A DNA stretch of 64,000 bases from Thermodesulforhabdus norvegica (GCF_900114975.1 NZ_FOUU01000001.1:496001-560000); one strand, 5' to 3'; counted from the first letter of the stretch, positions 23,582 to 33,124 are shown. Program-made: numbers and translations. Notes: generated by a model from the sequence alone, not told the origin.

Positions 23582-26410
23582 ATGTCCGAAAAAGCCCAGC
23601 TAGATATTACGGATCCTTCCGATCAAAGACAAGCCCTGGAACTGGCCTCCAACTATGCGAAAACCCTCCTTCAGAGATTTCCGGAATACTCTGAATGGTT
23701 ATGGGATCAGAAATCGATAAGAAGAAGCTTTTCGCTTTTGGATGTTCACAGGGATTTTCAGAAAGAAATCGGTGAAGCTCCTTCTCTGGCCGAGGTAGCC
23801 AGAGCTATGAGGCGGGTGAAGCAAAGACATTTCCTGAGACTCGCCCTGAGGGACCTAATCGGTTTGGACGACCTCCAGAGTTCAACGGGTCAGCTATCGG
23901 ATTTCGCCTGCGCTGCATTTCAAACGGCTTACCAATTTCTCGAAAAATTTCCCCATCTTTGGAACGGGGTTTTGCTTATTGATGAAATAAAATCAGGAAA
24001 TCTATCCCTTGCGGTAATCGGACTCGGCAAGCTGGGAGCCCACGAACTGAATTTTGTTTCAGATGTGGATATTATGTTCATATACGAGATGGATCCGACC
24101 TCATCCAACCGCCTGCTTCACGAAGTCGTCTCAACTCTAACCCGTTTATGCCATGCCTTAGTTCATCTGGTGGACGACATCGTGGAGGGTGATCGGCTGT
24201 TCAAAGTAGATCTGCGCTTAAGACCCGGCGGAAAAGACTCGGAACTGGTCGTCCCTCTGCCCTTTGCATTACACCATTACCTTGTGGAAGGTCAGAGCTG
24301 GGAAAGATTTGCTCTTATCAAGGCCTCCCCCCTTGCCGGTAACATAAGTCTGGGTAATTACCTGATAAGGGAAGTTCAGCCCTTCATATACCGTCGTTTT
24401 CTCGACTTTCAGGCGCTGGACGAGATACGGCGGATGCGAGACAGGATTCTTTCCGAAACACCTCCCACAAAACCCGGGCCGGGTTACGACGTTAAACTCG
24501 GCATTGGTGGCATAAGGGAAATAGAATTCATAGTGCAGGCTCTTCAGATCATATACGGGGGGAGAAAACCGGACCTTCGTGAGGCTTCAACCTTAAAGGC
24601 CCTTAAGAAACTTGCAAAGGAAGAAATCCTTCCGGAAGATGTGGCTATGAAGCTGAGCGAGGCCTACGAGTTTCTGAGGAGGACGGAACACTGGATTCAG
24701 CTTGCGAACAACGTTCAGAGCCACAAGATCCCCAGGTCCGCAACGGCAATGGAAAAGCTGGTTCGTGCCGTTATGAGGGTTCACCCTTCCGAGGAGGTCG
24801 GACCCTACATTGAGCAGTTTATAAAACATCTTCACAACCAGACCGACTTCGTTAACAACCAGTTCCGCTCTCTCTTTGGTGAAGAGTTCACACGATACGG
24901 GGGTAGAGGCGAAGAAGTGCCGAAAGAGGAGGAAGAAACAGAGGCTTTAAACTCGAGGTGTATTAAGGAAATAATTGAAAAGTGGTCGGCTTCTAAAGAG
25001 CTTTCGGAGGAGAAAAAAGCCTTCGTTGCCGTAGTTGCCGACAGGAGCTCAACATTGGTTTGCAAGCTTCCAAATTCCTTTCCCGCTGAAACTGCAGCGG
25101 TGAAAATAATCCGCTTCATGGAAGGCGTACTTCGAAGACCGGGTTTGGTAAAGTTTTTTCTTGGAGGAAGCAGAAGACATCAATCCAATCGGACACTTCA
25201 AAGAGCTCTGGAGGCGCTGATACGAAGCCCTTTTGCAGCAAACATTCTGATTCATCTTCCCGGCCTTGCCGAAAATCTTAAGGACACCTTTCAGGACTTT
25301 GAAGATTGGTCATCTGAGTGCAGTGCCGTAATGGAGTCAACTCCGGCTTTTGAGGAAAAAATCCAGTGGCTCCGGCGTTTTAAAAATGAACGCCTTCTCA
25401 CGATTGTCCTGCAGGACATCCTGAAGAACCCGGGACCGGAAATAATCGGAACCGAGCTAACCCGTCTTGCCGAATACTTTGTAAATCAGACCTACAGGAT
25501 TACCTGCGAACGGCTTGGAATTAATCCCGAAGCCTATCCGCTCTGCGTATGTGCACTGGGAAAGCTGGGCAGCAGAGAAATGGGGTACCATTCGGACCTT
25601 GACCTCATGTTCGTTTTCTCCGCCGAACTCGCCGATAACGGCAAAGGTCTTGAACAGATACCCGAAGAAACGGTAAAACTGGTGCAAAGATTTGTCAGGC
25701 TTCTCTCCATAAATCTTGAAGAAGGACCCGGTTATGAGGTGGATATGCGTCTGCGCCCCTCTGGAAATTACGGACCTCTTGTGGTTACCAGAAGAGCCTG
25801 GGATGAATACTATCAGGATCAGGCCGATCCCTGGGAATACGCTTCTCTTGTCAGGTTTCGACCGGTAGCTGGAAACGGTGAGCTTGCCCGCGTTCTTGTG
25901 GACAGGGTGACCGAAATCCTTTCGGTTCCAAGAGATCCGGAGAAGGTATGGAGACGGCTTTGCGATCTGCGCAAACGCATGGAAGAGGAACGCCTGGGTG
26001 AAACCGGGGACAGGGAGGGAATTCACATCAAGCTTGGTAGCGGCGGCCTCGCCGATATTGAGTTATGGTGTCAGGGAACGGTGGTCGTCTGGAATCGGCC
26101 TGGATGGACGCCCGGTACTACCACGGGAGAACTGCTGCCGGGGGTTTTGGATACCTGGAATGTAAATCCTCGGGAAGCGGAAAAGATCGCTGATGCCTTT
26201 AGAATTCTCAGGTGGCTGGAATTAAGGACTTCCCTGGTTCATCCGGAAGGACACACAGGCTGGTTAAAGCCCGACGATTGGGAAGCACTGGAAAGCTATG
26301 GGTTGCTTCCCTTAAAGGAAGCCGAATTATCGTATGGTGACGTAAAAAGGGCGATGTCACTCATACGGCTATGGTGGAATAGGGTTTGCGACACCAGAAG
26401 GCCTTTTTAA
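23582..26410 (+). CDS. glnE: Glutamine synthetase adenylyltransferase/deadenylylase
   Basis: GlnE sets glutamine synthetase activity by adding or removing AMP on a Tyr, in response to nitrogen via PII. The 942-residue length is normal. Two nucleotidyltransferase domains are visible: GLGKLGAHELNFVSDVDIMF near residue 147 (deadenylylase) and ALGKLGSREMGYHSDLDLMF near residue 658 (adenylylase). Each has the GxGKxG and SDxD metal-binding pattern and a following helical GlnE domain (KLGIGGIREIEFIVQ, KLGSGGLADIELWCQ). No glnA or glnB is in the window. Confidence 0.95.
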   Translation: MSEKAQLDITDPSDQRQALELASNYAKTLLQRFPEYSEWLWDQKSIRRSFSLLDVHRDFQKEIGEAPSLAEVARAMRRVKQRHFLRLALRDLIGLDDLQSSTGQLSDFACAAFQTAYQFLEKFPHLWNGVLLIDEIKSGNLSLAVIGLGKLGAHELNFVSDVDIMFIYEMDPTSSNRLLHEVVSTLTRLCHALVHLVDDIVEGDRLFKVDLRLRPGGKDSELVVPLPFALHHYLVEGQSWERFALIKASPLAGNISLGNYLIREVQPFIYRRFLDFQALDEIRRMRDRILSETPPTKPGPGYDVKLGIGGIREIEFIVQALQIIYGGRKPDLREASTLKALKKLAKEEILPEDVAMKLSEAYEFLRRTEHWIQLANNVQSHKIPRSATAMEKLVRAVMRVHPSEEVGPYIEQFIKHLHNQTDFVNNQFRSLFGEEFTRYGGRGEEVPKEEEETEALNSRCIKEIIEKWSASKELSEEKKAFVAVVADRSSTLVCKLPNSFPAETAAVKIIRFMEGVLRRPGLVKFFLGGSRRHQSNRTLQRALEALIRSPFAANILIHLPGLAENLKDTFQDFEDWSSECSAVMESTPAFEEKIQWLRRFKNERLLTIVLQDILKNPGPEIIGTELTRLAEYFVNQTYRITCERLGINPEAYPLCVCALGKLGSREMGYHSDLDLMFVFSAELADNGKGLEQIPEETVKLVQRFVRLLSINLEEGPGYEVDMRLRPSGNYGPLVVTRRAWDEYYQDQADPWEYASLVRFRPVAGNGELARVLVDRVTEILSVPRDPEKVWRRLCDLRKRMEEERLGETGDREGIHIKLGSGGLADIELWCQGTVVVWNRPGWTPGTTTGELLPGVLDTWNVNPREAEKIADAFRILRWLELRTSLVHPEGHTGWLKPDDWEALESYGLLPLKEAELSYGDVKRAMSLIRLWWNRVCDTRRPF

Positions 26411-26430
26411 TTTGAAGAAGGGGGATTGTA

Positions 26431-27372
26431 ATGAATGTTGCCGTAATCGGTAGCGGAGGCATTGGAGGGCTTTACGGAGGAAAGCTCTATCAGGCAGGTG
26501 TTCACGTCACCATGGTCTGTCGATCCGACTACGAGGTCATACGAGACAGGGGAATTACCGTTGAAAGCATCTGGGGATCCTTTCACTACCGGCCTCATAA
26601 GGTTGTAAGATCTGTTTCAGAGTGCGATCCCATACCTGACTATCTCCTTGTCTGTACCAAGGCCGTCTCCGATGATACGGCGCTGAAATTGCTGGAAGGA
26701 CTGCCGGAAAAGAGCGACGAGGTAGCGGTGGTGCTACTCCAGAACGGCATTTACATTGAAGAACCCGTCAAAAAATTCAGGCCGGACCTTACCGTCATAG
26801 GCGGAATAGCTTTTGTCTGTACCTTTCGCACTCAACCCGGTTACATCTGCCACACCGACTATGGAAGAATAGTGCTGGGAGACTATCCCCAGGGGGTATC
26901 GAAAAAAACACGACTTCTTGCCGATACTTTCAAAAAGGCCGGGGTGCCCTGTGAAGTTACTGAAGATATCATAAGGGCCAGATGGGGGAAATTGGTGTGG
27001 AATGCTGCCTTTAATCCTCTTTCGGTCCTGGCCGGCGGAAAAGACACGGGGGAGATTGTCTCAGACCCGTATCTACTGAACATTGCCAGATCGGTTATGG
27101 AAGAAGTGGTAAGGCTTGCCGATGCCGACGGTCATCCCCTGTCGCCTGCCGTGGTCGACGAAAACCTTGAGGCAACCAGGGCTATGAGCCCCTACAAAAC
27201 GAGCATGCTTTTGGACTACGAAAAAGGACGGCCTATGGAGTGCGAAGCCATACTGGGAAAAGCCGTTAAGAAGGCCGAAGAACTCGGGGTGGAAACGCCG
27301 ACGATAAGGACACTTTACAACCTTCTCATGTCCTTCAACAGGAAGCTGGGCGGAAAGAACCGTGATGTTTGA
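26431..27372 (+). CDS. panE: 2-dehydropantoate 2-reductase
   Basis: A 313-residue NADPH-dependent ketopantoate reductase for pantothenate and CoA synthesis. VIGSGGIGGLYGGKL is the Rossmann turn. LLVCTKAVSDD, LLQNGI, and the catalytic Lys in WGKLVWNAAFNPLSVL (K with N-A-A-F-N-P) are present, along with the C-terminal MECEAILG. GGGGG precedes the ATG. ApbA-type dehydrogenases of other substrates are a minor alternative. Confidence 0.9.
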   Translation: MNVAVIGSGGIGGLYGGKLYQAGVHVTMVCRSDYEVIRDRGITVESIWGSFHYRPHKVVRSVSECDPIPDYLLVCTKAVSDDTALKLLEGLPEKSDEVAVVLLQNGIYIEEPVKKFRPDLTVIGGIAFVCTFRTQPGYICHTDYGRIVLGDYPQGVSKKTRLLADTFKKAGVPCEVTEDIIRARWGKLVWNAAFNPLSVLAGGKDTGEIVSDPYLLNIARSVMEEVVRLADADGHPLSPAVVDENLEATRAMSPYKTSMLLDYEKGRPMECEAILGKAVKKAEELGVETPTIRTLYNLLMSFNRKLGGKNRDV

Positions 27373-27613
27373 AGCCGTAGAGGTTGAAACTCTCGATTTT
27401 TATACGGGTCAGCAGGAGCCCAGAAGGTTTTATTGGAAAAACAGGTGGTGGACTATTGATGACGTCATAGATAGATGGTATGAGGGTTACGCCGACGAAA
27501 CACGGGTGCCCATGCGGTATTTCAGGGTACGAACCTTAGAAGGCGGAGTTTTCATATTGCGGTATAATCAATTATTTGATCGGTGGGCCCTACTGGTTAA
27601 AGAACGGTTGTGA
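27365..27613 (+). CDS. Hypothetical small protein upstream of parS
   Basis: An 82-residue, aromatic-rich protein (RRFYWKNRWWTIDDVIDRWYEGY, RYFRVRT, GGVFILRYNQLFDRWAL). It reads as a small beta-rich domain resembling proteins annotated DUF6504-like, but I cannot identify it with confidence. Its start overlaps the panE stop (GTG at 27362 or ATG at 27365, panE stop 27370-27372), so translation is coupled. It ends one base before the TGAATGTTTC sequence that contains parS. Confidence 0.7.
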   Translation: MFEAVEVETLDFYTGQQEPRRFYWKNRWWTIDDVIDRWYEGYADETRVPMRYFRVRTLEGGVFILRYNQLFDRWALLVKERL

Positions 27614-27614
27614 A

Positions 27615-27630
27615 TGTTTCACGTGAAACA
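27615..27630. promoter_or_regulatory. parS centromere site
   Basis: TGTTTCACGTGAAACA is an exact 16-base match to the perfect palindrome of chromosomal parS in many bacteria. It lies 24 bases before the parA start, where ParB would bind, load with CTP and spread. Such sites cluster near the replication origin, which suggests that this part of the chromosome is in the origin-proximal half. dnaA, dnaN and gyrB are not seen here. Confidence 0.95.
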
Positions 27631-27653
27631 TTTTTCCGGAGAGAAGCCCCAGG

Positions 27654-28430
27654 ATGGCCGAACAAAAGGCATACGTCGTTGCCGTGGTCAATCAAAAGGG
27701 TGGGGTCGGTAAGACCACAACGGCTGTCAACCTTTCGGTCTGCGTCGCCGAAATGGGGCACAGTGTCATCTTGATAGACGGAGACCCCCAGGCCAATGCG
27801 TCAAGTGGGCTTGGTGTCAGGCTTTCCTCAGGCAGCCGATCTTTTCTTTCCTTTCTACAGGAAGACGGCGGCCTGCCTCCGCTGGTCCAGCCCATCGAAA
27901 AACTACCCTTCTGGTTACTGCCTTCCCACGCAAGCCTTGCATCCTTTGAGTGGTCAAAGCACGACAGTGTTTTTCTTCTCGCCAACCGTATGCCCCTTTT
28001 GAAAAGCCGGTGCAGCTACGTATTCATAGACTGTCCGCCTTCCCTGGGAATTCTCACCCTGAACGCCCTTGTTTCGGCAGATGCCGTTATCATACCCATA
28101 CAGTGTGAATATTACGCCCTTGAAGGGCTTTCACTTTTGCTCGAAACCATTAGAAACGTGAGGTTGCGCTGGAACCCCACCCTCACCGTTGACGGCATAG
28201 TCTTCACCATGTTCGACAGGCGCAATCGCCTGGCCCATCAAGTTATCCGCGAAGTCAGGCGGCATTCCCCCTTTCATACCTATGACCCGCCGATACCGAG
28301 AAATGTGCGGCTTAGCGAAGCTCCGAGTCATGGCCTGCCCGTAATACTTTACGATCCCTCTTGCGCAGGATCCAGGGCATATCGTAAACTTGCTCAGGCT
28401 TTTGTGGAAAAACCCCGGAGCAAAAAATGA
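27654..28430 (+). CDS. parA: Chromosome partitioning ATPase ParA (Soj)
   Basis: A 258-residue deviant Walker-A ATPase. VVNQKGGVGKTTTAVNLS is the Walker A motif with the signature Lys, LIDGDPQANASSGLG is the A' motif and FIDCPPSLGILT is Walker B. It moves ParB-parS complexes along the nucleoid. It has a short N-terminus without an extra DNA-binding domain, the chromosomal (Soj) type. It overlaps parB by four bases. Confidence 0.95.
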   Translation: MAEQKAYVVAVVNQKGGVGKTTTAVNLSVCVAEMGHSVILIDGDPQANASSGLGVRLSSGSRSFLSFLQEDGGLPPLVQPIEKLPFWLLPSHASLASFEWSKHDSVFLLANRMPLLKSRCSYVFIDCPPSLGILTLNALVSADAVIIPIQCEYYALEGLSLLLETIRNVRLRWNPTLTVDGIVFTMFDRRNRLAHQVIREVRRHSPFHTYDPPIPRNVRLSEAPSHGLPVILYDPSCAGSRAYRKLAQAFVEKPRSKK

Positions 28431-29332
28431 CGAAAAAGAAAGGACTGGGAAGGTCTTTGAACGATTTAATGTCAACTCCAACGGAATGGATGTTCAGAGA
28501 CGATCTGAAAATTTTCTTCTGCCCCCTTGATACGCTGGAGCCCAATCCATACCAGCCCAGAATTGCCGTTGAAGACGACGAATCGCTGGAAGAGCTGGCA
28601 GTATCCATAAAGGAAAAAGGCCTTCTGCAACCCCTCATAGTAACCCAAGGAAGCACTAAAGGCAGGTATGTCATAATTGCAGGGGAGCGCCGCTGGAGGG
28701 CTGCAAGGAAGGCTGGACTGTCAGAAGTTCCCGTTATCCTGAAGGAGGCTTCGTCGGTTGAGGCGGTTGAACTGGCACTTATTGAAAACATCCAGAGGAA
28801 GGACCTGACCTGCATCGAAGAAGCCCTTGCTTATAGAAGGCTTCAGGAAGAATTCGGACTGACTCAGGAAGATATCGCAAACCGTGTGGGCAAGAGCCGC
28901 TCGGCCGTTGCAAACACCATGAGGCTCCTGGCCCTGCCGGAGGATATCCAGAAAGACGTTCTTGAAGGACGGCTATCTATGGGTCACGCCAGAGCCCTTT
29001 TGAGCCTTCCAGACCGGGAGCTGATGCACAGGTTAAGGGATCAGATACTGGCTCAGGGGCTTACCGTCAGAGAAACAGAAAGACGGGCTCATTTGCTCTC
29101 CGAAAGATTCCATGATGGTTCCCAAGAAGGGGATAAAAACAGGTCTCTGGAAAACCGGGATTATTTCACTGCCAGAGAACAGTTGATCTCATCGATACTC
29201 CGAACAGAAGTAAAGATCCGCAGGTTCAAGAAAAAGTTACAGATAGTCATAGAAGCAGGAGACGAAGAAGAACTCGATCGAATTGTTTCTCAAATTGTTT
29301 CTCAAACCGAAAAGCAGGATACGGAGGGATAA
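28427..29332 (+). CDS. parB: Chromosome partitioning protein ParB (Spo0J)
   Basis: A 301-residue ParB CTPase. The N-terminal KKKGLGRSLNDLM is the ParA-contacting segment. PNPYQPR, GLLQPLIV and AGERRWRAARKAG are the CTP-binding boxes. ENIQRKDLTCIEEALAY and the HTH (LTQEDIANRVGKSRSAVANTMRLL) bind parS. A basic, glutamate-rich C-terminal dimerisation domain ends the protein. It binds the parS site in front of parA. Confidence 0.95.
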   Translation: MTKKKGLGRSLNDLMSTPTEWMFRDDLKIFFCPLDTLEPNPYQPRIAVEDDESLEELAVSIKEKGLLQPLIVTQGSTKGRYVIIAGERRWRAARKAGLSEVPVILKEASSVEAVELALIENIQRKDLTCIEEALAYRRLQEEFGLTQEDIANRVGKSRSAVANTMRLLALPEDIQKDVLEGRLSMGHARALLSLPDRELMHRLRDQILAQGLTVRETERRAHLLSERFHDGSQEGDKNRSLENRDYFTAREQLISSILRTEVKIRRFKKKLQIVIEAGDEEELDRIVSQIVSQTEKQDTEG

Positions 29333-29335
29333 GAG

Positions 29336-29764
29336 GTGATCCGTATAGCCGTCATTGATGGTCAGGGCGGAGGTATCGGCTCGGTTATCATAAAGAAGAT
29401 CAAAGAGGTTTTCGGGGAGTCCGTAGAGGTATGGGCCCTGGGAACGAACGCAATTGCAACCTCTCAGATGCTCAAAGCCGGCGCAAATCGGGGAGCAACG
29501 GGCTCTTCGGCCATTTGTCACTGTGCAGACCGAGTGGACATTATAGTGGGGCCCATTTCCATAGTTATAGCCCATTCCATGATGGGCGAGGTCACGAGTG
29601 AGATTGCTTCGGCCATAGGAGCGTCCAGAGCCAGAAAGTTTCTAATCCCCCTTGCCCAAGAGCCGGTACACATAGTAGGCACCATCCGAGAGCCTTTGCC
29701 CCATCTGGTGGAAAGTCTGGTTTCTGAATATCTCAAAAACTACATAGAAGAGCAGAGGCCATGA
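29336..29764 (+). CDS. DUF3842 family protein
   Basis: A 142-residue protein that starts with a GTG codon and matches DUF3842. VIDGQGGGIGSVIIKKI looks like a glycine-rich nucleotide-binding turn after a beta strand, and GTNAIATSQMLKAGAN, STGxNAICHCADRVDIIVGPISIVIA-like strands and helices follow. Function is unknown. It sits between parB and cobU, overlapping cobU by four bases, so it may relate to cobalamin or to chromosome segregation, but nothing in the sequence decides this. Confidence 0.75.
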   Translation: MIRIAVIDGQGGGIGSVIIKKIKEVFGESVEVWALGTNAIATSQMLKAGANRGATGSSAICHCADRVDIIVGPISIVIAHSMMGEVTSEIASAIGASRARKFLIPLAQEPVHIVGTIREPLPHLVESLVSEYLKNYIEEQRP

Positions 29765-30300
29765 AGCTTTTTCCCGGAGTACATCTGGTAATAGGGGGAG
29801 CACGAAGCGGCAAAAGCCTTCACGCAGAAAAGCTGGCCCTGACATTCCCCGCCCCCCGGGTGTATTTGGCAACGAGCCTTGCCCTGGATAGAGAAACGGC
29901 CGAGCGGATTGCGGCTCACAGAAAGCGCCGGGGAAGTGAATGGACCACGGTGGAAGAACCTTACAGGCTCGCCGACGCCTTAGAAAGGGCAAAAAGGCTC
30001 GGCAACGTCGTACTTGTAGATTGCGTAACCATGTGGCTCACAAATCTTTTACTGTCCGATTCCTTTGATGCACAAAGAGAAGTCGATTTTCTTTGTAATC
30101 TTCTGGCGAAGGAGCAGGAGATACCCATAATAGTGGTGTCCAACGAGGTCGGGCTCGGCATAGTTCCCGAAAACGAACTCGCCAGGAGTTTCCGGGATCT
30201 TTCGGGAATTACCAATCAGAAGTTAGCCGATCTCGCCAGCACGGTAACCTGGATGGTTGCGGGAATCCCGGTGGTAGTAAAAGATGGTCATCCTGAATGA
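29761..30300 (+). CDS. cobU: Adenosylcobinamide kinase/GTP guanylyltransferase
   Basis: CobU phosphorylates adenosylcobinamide and transfers GMP to it, in the lower-loop assembly of vitamin B12. The 179-residue protein has the P-loop GGARSGKS near its start, HRKRRGSEWTTVEEP (the His that takes the GMP), and VVSNEVGLGIVPENELARSFRD. Its last codons overlap cobS by 17 bases, so the two act in sequence. Confidence 0.93.
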   Translation: MKLFPGVHLVIGGARSGKSLHAEKLALTFPAPRVYLATSLALDRETAERIAAHRKRRGSEWTTVEEPYRLADALERAKRLGNVVLVDCVTMWLTNLLLSDSFDAQREVDFLCNLLAKEQEIPIIVVSNEVGLGIVPENELARSFRDLSGITNQKLADLASTVTWMVAGIPVVVKDGHPE

Positions 30301-31042
30301 TGCGCTTCTCACCCTGTCATTTTTGACCCGTATTCCCTTACCTGCTCCGGCGGTTTCATCAGCACAGGCCAACCTTTCCCGTACCTTCCCCTACTTTCCC
30401 GGTGTGGGCATTTTACTGGGGGCTGTATGTGCCGGGGGTGCAGTCCTTCTCACGAGGTTATTTCCGCCCGAAATTTCGTCTTTTATAATCGTCGCCTTTC
30501 TTGCCTGGATTACCCGGGGTCTTCATCTGGACGGTCTGGCCGACTGGGCCGATGCCCTCGGTGGTGGATACACTCGAGAAAAACGCCTGGAAATTCTCAA
30601 GGACAGTCGCGTTGGCTCCTTCGGGGTAATGGCCCTGTTCTTTGTCATTATCGGAAAGACAACGGCATTATCCTTTTTGATCGACCGCGGCTGTCTTTTC
30701 CCAATTCTCTGCGCACCTCTGTTCAGCCGGTCTTCAATGGTGGCGGTCGCAATTGGAATGCAACCCGCACAGAGAAATACTCAACAGGGATTAGGAGACC
30801 TTTTCTTATCAGGTTTTACAAAAAAACATTTCATTCTCTCCCTGCTGTGGTGGATTCCTTTTCTGATCTACCGCCCTCGATTTATCGTCTTCACGGCTTT
30901 TCTGGTCTTCCTTGAGGTAATAATTTTAAGACGTAACTTTGCTAAAAATTTCGGGGGGCTAACGGGAGACCTCTTTGGAGCCACCTGCGAACTCGTTGAA
31001 CTTACGGTTCTTATTGCTGCTACTTTGCGCGGAATGTCCTGA
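30284..31042 (+). CDS. cobS: Adenosylcobinamide-GDP ribazoletransferase (cobalamin synthase)
   Basis: CobS joins adenosylcobinamide-GDP with the lower ligand ribazole at the inner membrane, completing cobalamin. The 252-residue polytopic protein shows LSFLTRIPLPAP at the start, HLDGLADWADALGGG (the metal-binding DGxxD-like region), KDSRVGSFGVMALFF and GLTGDLFGATCELVE. The adjoining cobU supplies its substrate. Confidence 0.93.
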   Translation: MVILNDALLTLSFLTRIPLPAPAVSSAQANLSRTFPYFPGVGILLGAVCAGGAVLLTRLFPPEISSFIIVAFLAWITRGLHLDGLADWADALGGGYTREKRLEILKDSRVGSFGVMALFFVIIGKTTALSFLIDRGCLFPILCAPLFSRSSMVAVAIGMQPAQRNTQQGLGDLFLSGFTKKHFILSLLWWIPFLIYRPRFIVFTAFLVFLEVIILRRNFAKNFGGLTGDLFGATCELVELTVLIAATLRGMS

Positions 31043-31071
31043 CAAACGCTTCTGGCATCAGGAGTAACAAT

Positions 31072-32121
31072 ATGTTGACGGAAGACAGGGTAACAATTGA
31101 CGAAAAGACGGCTCGTCTTTCCAAAATACTGAAGATATTCGGAAAAGCCGGTCAGAAGCCCGTATCGGGAGGGTACCTCGCAAGCCGCTTCGGCGTATCG
31201 CGCACGATGATATCCAAGTACATAGGAGAAATCGAAAGCCTGGGTTATAGGTTCGAAAAACGAACGGGGACGGGTTACAGGTTAATACATGAGCCGGACA
31301 CTCTACACCCTGTTGCAATCCTTTCCCTGCTTGCCACAGAAAATATGGGGCGCTCCTACCATTACTGCTACGAAGTGGGATCCACAAACGATTTAGCCGT
31401 TTCTTTAGCGCTTGACGGAGCGCCGGAGGGTACCTGCGTTGTGGCCGAGGCTCAGACAAAGGGTCGCGGAAGACTCGGCCGTTCGTGGCTTTCCGTTCCC
31501 GGTAAAGGTATATACATGTCGGTTATATTGCGACCTGATATTCCTCCCCGGCAGGTTCCACAGCTAACTCTGCTTACCGGTATAGTGCTGGCCGCCACAC
31601 TCAACGTTATGTACGACATAGACGCAAGGGTAAAGTGGCCCAATGATGTCGTCATAAAAGGGAAAAAAGTAGCAGGTATTCTGGCAGAAAGTCAGATTGA
31701 ACCTCAAAGGGCAAGATTTGTGGTAATCGGCATAGGCATAAACGTTCATCACGGGCAAGAGGATTTTTCCGGTGGCACTTTCAGGTATCCCCCCACTTCG
31801 GTAACCCTTGAAGCACCGAAAGACCGAAAAATCACGAGACAGCACATTGTTTCTAATTTCCTGAACAATTTCGAAAAAGCCTATAAAAATTACTTGTCAG
31901 AAGGGTGGGAAATATGGAGCGAAAAGCTGAAAGCAATGTCCATGCTACTGGGATGCCAGGTTGTTATTGACACTGGAGAAGAAAAAATTGCGGGGTTTGC
32001 CTGCGATTTCTCACCCGAAGGATCGCTTGTAATTCAACTTCCCGACGGAGAAAAAAGAAAGGTACTCGCAGGCGATGTCGTCCACGTCTACCCCGACGAA
32101 CGGACCCTATTCACCCCTTAG
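31072..32121 (+). CDS. birA: Biotin-protein ligase with HTH repressor domain
   Basis: A 349-residue BirA. The first 75 or so residues include a winged HTH (LASRFGVSRTMISKYIGEIESLGYRFE) that represses biotin genes. The catalytic domain follows with EAQTKGRGRLGRSWLS, the biotin- and ATP-binding GRGRxGR loop, KWPNDVVIKGKKVAGIL, and a C-terminal SH3-like domain. It makes biotinyl-AMP and attaches biotin to carboxylases. It overlaps the convergent dksA by 15 bases. Confidence 0.93.
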   Translation: MLTEDRVTIDEKTARLSKILKIFGKAGQKPVSGGYLASRFGVSRTMISKYIGEIESLGYRFEKRTGTGYRLIHEPDTLHPVAILSLLATENMGRSYHYCYEVGSTNDLAVSLALDGAPEGTCVVAEAQTKGRGRLGRSWLSVPGKGIYMSVILRPDIPPRQVPQLTLLTGIVLAATLNVMYDIDARVKWPNDVVIKGKKVAGILAESQIEPQRARFVVIGIGINVHHGQEDFSGGTFRYPPTSVTLEAPKDRKITRQHIVSNFLNNFEKAYKNYLSEGWEIWSEKLKAMSMLLGCQVVIDTGEEKIAGFACDFSPEGSLVIQLPDGEKRKVLAGDVVHVYPDERTLFTP

Positions 32122-32469
32122 TTTTTCAAGAGCCTCCTGTTTCCTTTTGCATTCTATGCAAAGGGTGGTCACAGGGCGGGCTTTGAGGCGTTCTATGTCT
32201 ATTTCATCGCCACAGCCTTCACATATACCGTAAGTGCCGTTTTCAATCCTTTCCAGGGCTTCTCTTATTTTTGCTATAAGCTTGCGTTCCCTATCACGAA
32301 TCCGTAGCAGGAAGTTCCTGTCCGTTTCCAGAGAAGCTCTGTCCGTTGGATCCGGGAAGAAGGTGTTTTCTCCCGTCATCTCCTGCATGGTTTTTTCAGC
32401 CTCTTTCAGAAGCTCCTGAAGACGATCTTCCAGCAGCTTTTTGAAGTAATTCAAGGTTTCCTGATCCAT
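32107..32469 (-). CDS. dksA: DksA/TraR-family RNA polymerase regulator
   Basis: A 120-residue DksA-type zinc-finger protein. A long coiled coil with ENTFFPDPTDRASLETDRNF reaches the secondary channel of RNA polymerase. The C4 zinc finger is CEGCGDEIDIERLKARPVTTLCIECK. With ppGpp it modulates rRNA and amino-acid promoters. DxxDxA-type acidic residues are present at the coil tip (DPTDRAS). It follows moaC by 5 bases in a leftward unit. Confidence 0.9.
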   Translation of the reverse strand: MDQETLNYFKKLLEDRLQELLKEAEKTMQEMTGENTFFPDPTDRASLETDRNFLLRIRDRERKLIAKIREALERIENGTYGICEGCGDEIDIERLKARPVTTLCIECKRKQEALEKLRGE

Positions 32470-32474
32470 AAAAA

Positions 32475-33002
32475 TTACCTCTGCAAATTGGTTTCCCCTT
32501 CATCGGAATTGAGCACGAGATTGCCGTCTCGTACGAAGACCCCGCTTTTTCCTCCGGATTTGTAAACAAGTCGTATTTGGTCAATTGTCATGGTTTTGTC
32601 AAGAGCCTTGCACATGTCGTAAACGGTAAGGGCCGCAACCGACACCGCCGTCAGGGCTTCCATTTCAACCCCTGTCCTGTCCGTTGTCCTGACGATGGCG
32701 GTTATGTGAACGCCGGGAAGTTTGCGGTCCACGGTGAAGTCCAGGGAAACGGCGGTCAACTGTAAGGGGTGGCACAGAGGAATTAAATCCGCCGTTTTCT
32801 TTGCAGCCATGATACCGGCAATACGGGCCGTTTCGAAGACATTTCCCTTCGGGACTTTTCCGCACACAACCATATCCAGGAGCTCCGGACTCATCCTGAT
32901 AGCCCCTTCCGCCCGTGCTTCCCGAACCGTGGGTTCCTTGGATGTTATGTCAACCATCCGAACCCGGCCTTCTTCGTCCAGATGCGTAAACGAAGCAGCC
33001 AT
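32475..33002 (-). CDS. moaC: Cyclic pyranopterin monophosphate synthase
   Basis: MoaC makes cyclic pyranopterin monophosphate with MoaA in molybdenum/tungsten cofactor synthesis. The 175-residue protein has [29 protein letters not shown] (catalytic His), and the [23 protein letters not shown] helix. The ATG at 33002 has GGGAG upstream. A longer frame reaching 33128 would add 42 residues without family similarity. No other moa gene is in the window. Many anaerobic oxidoreductases need its product. Confidence 0.95.
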   Translation of the reverse strand: MAASFTHLDEEGRVRMVDITSKEPTVREARAEGAIRMSPELLDMVVCGKVPKGNVFETARIAGIMAAKKTADLIPLCHPLQLTAVSLDFTVDRKLPGVHITAIVRTTDRTGVEMEALTAVSVAALTVYDMCKALDKTMTIDQIRLVYKSGGKSGVFVRDGNLVLNSDEGETNLQR

Positions 33003-33124
33003 GGCAATCGCTCCCGACGCTACAAACTTAAACACGATAAGCCGCCCAACCCGGCTTTGAATTAACACGCCTTTTCGGAGAGGGCAACCCGTCAAAGAGA
33101 GCCTATCGATCCGGCAGGATAAAA

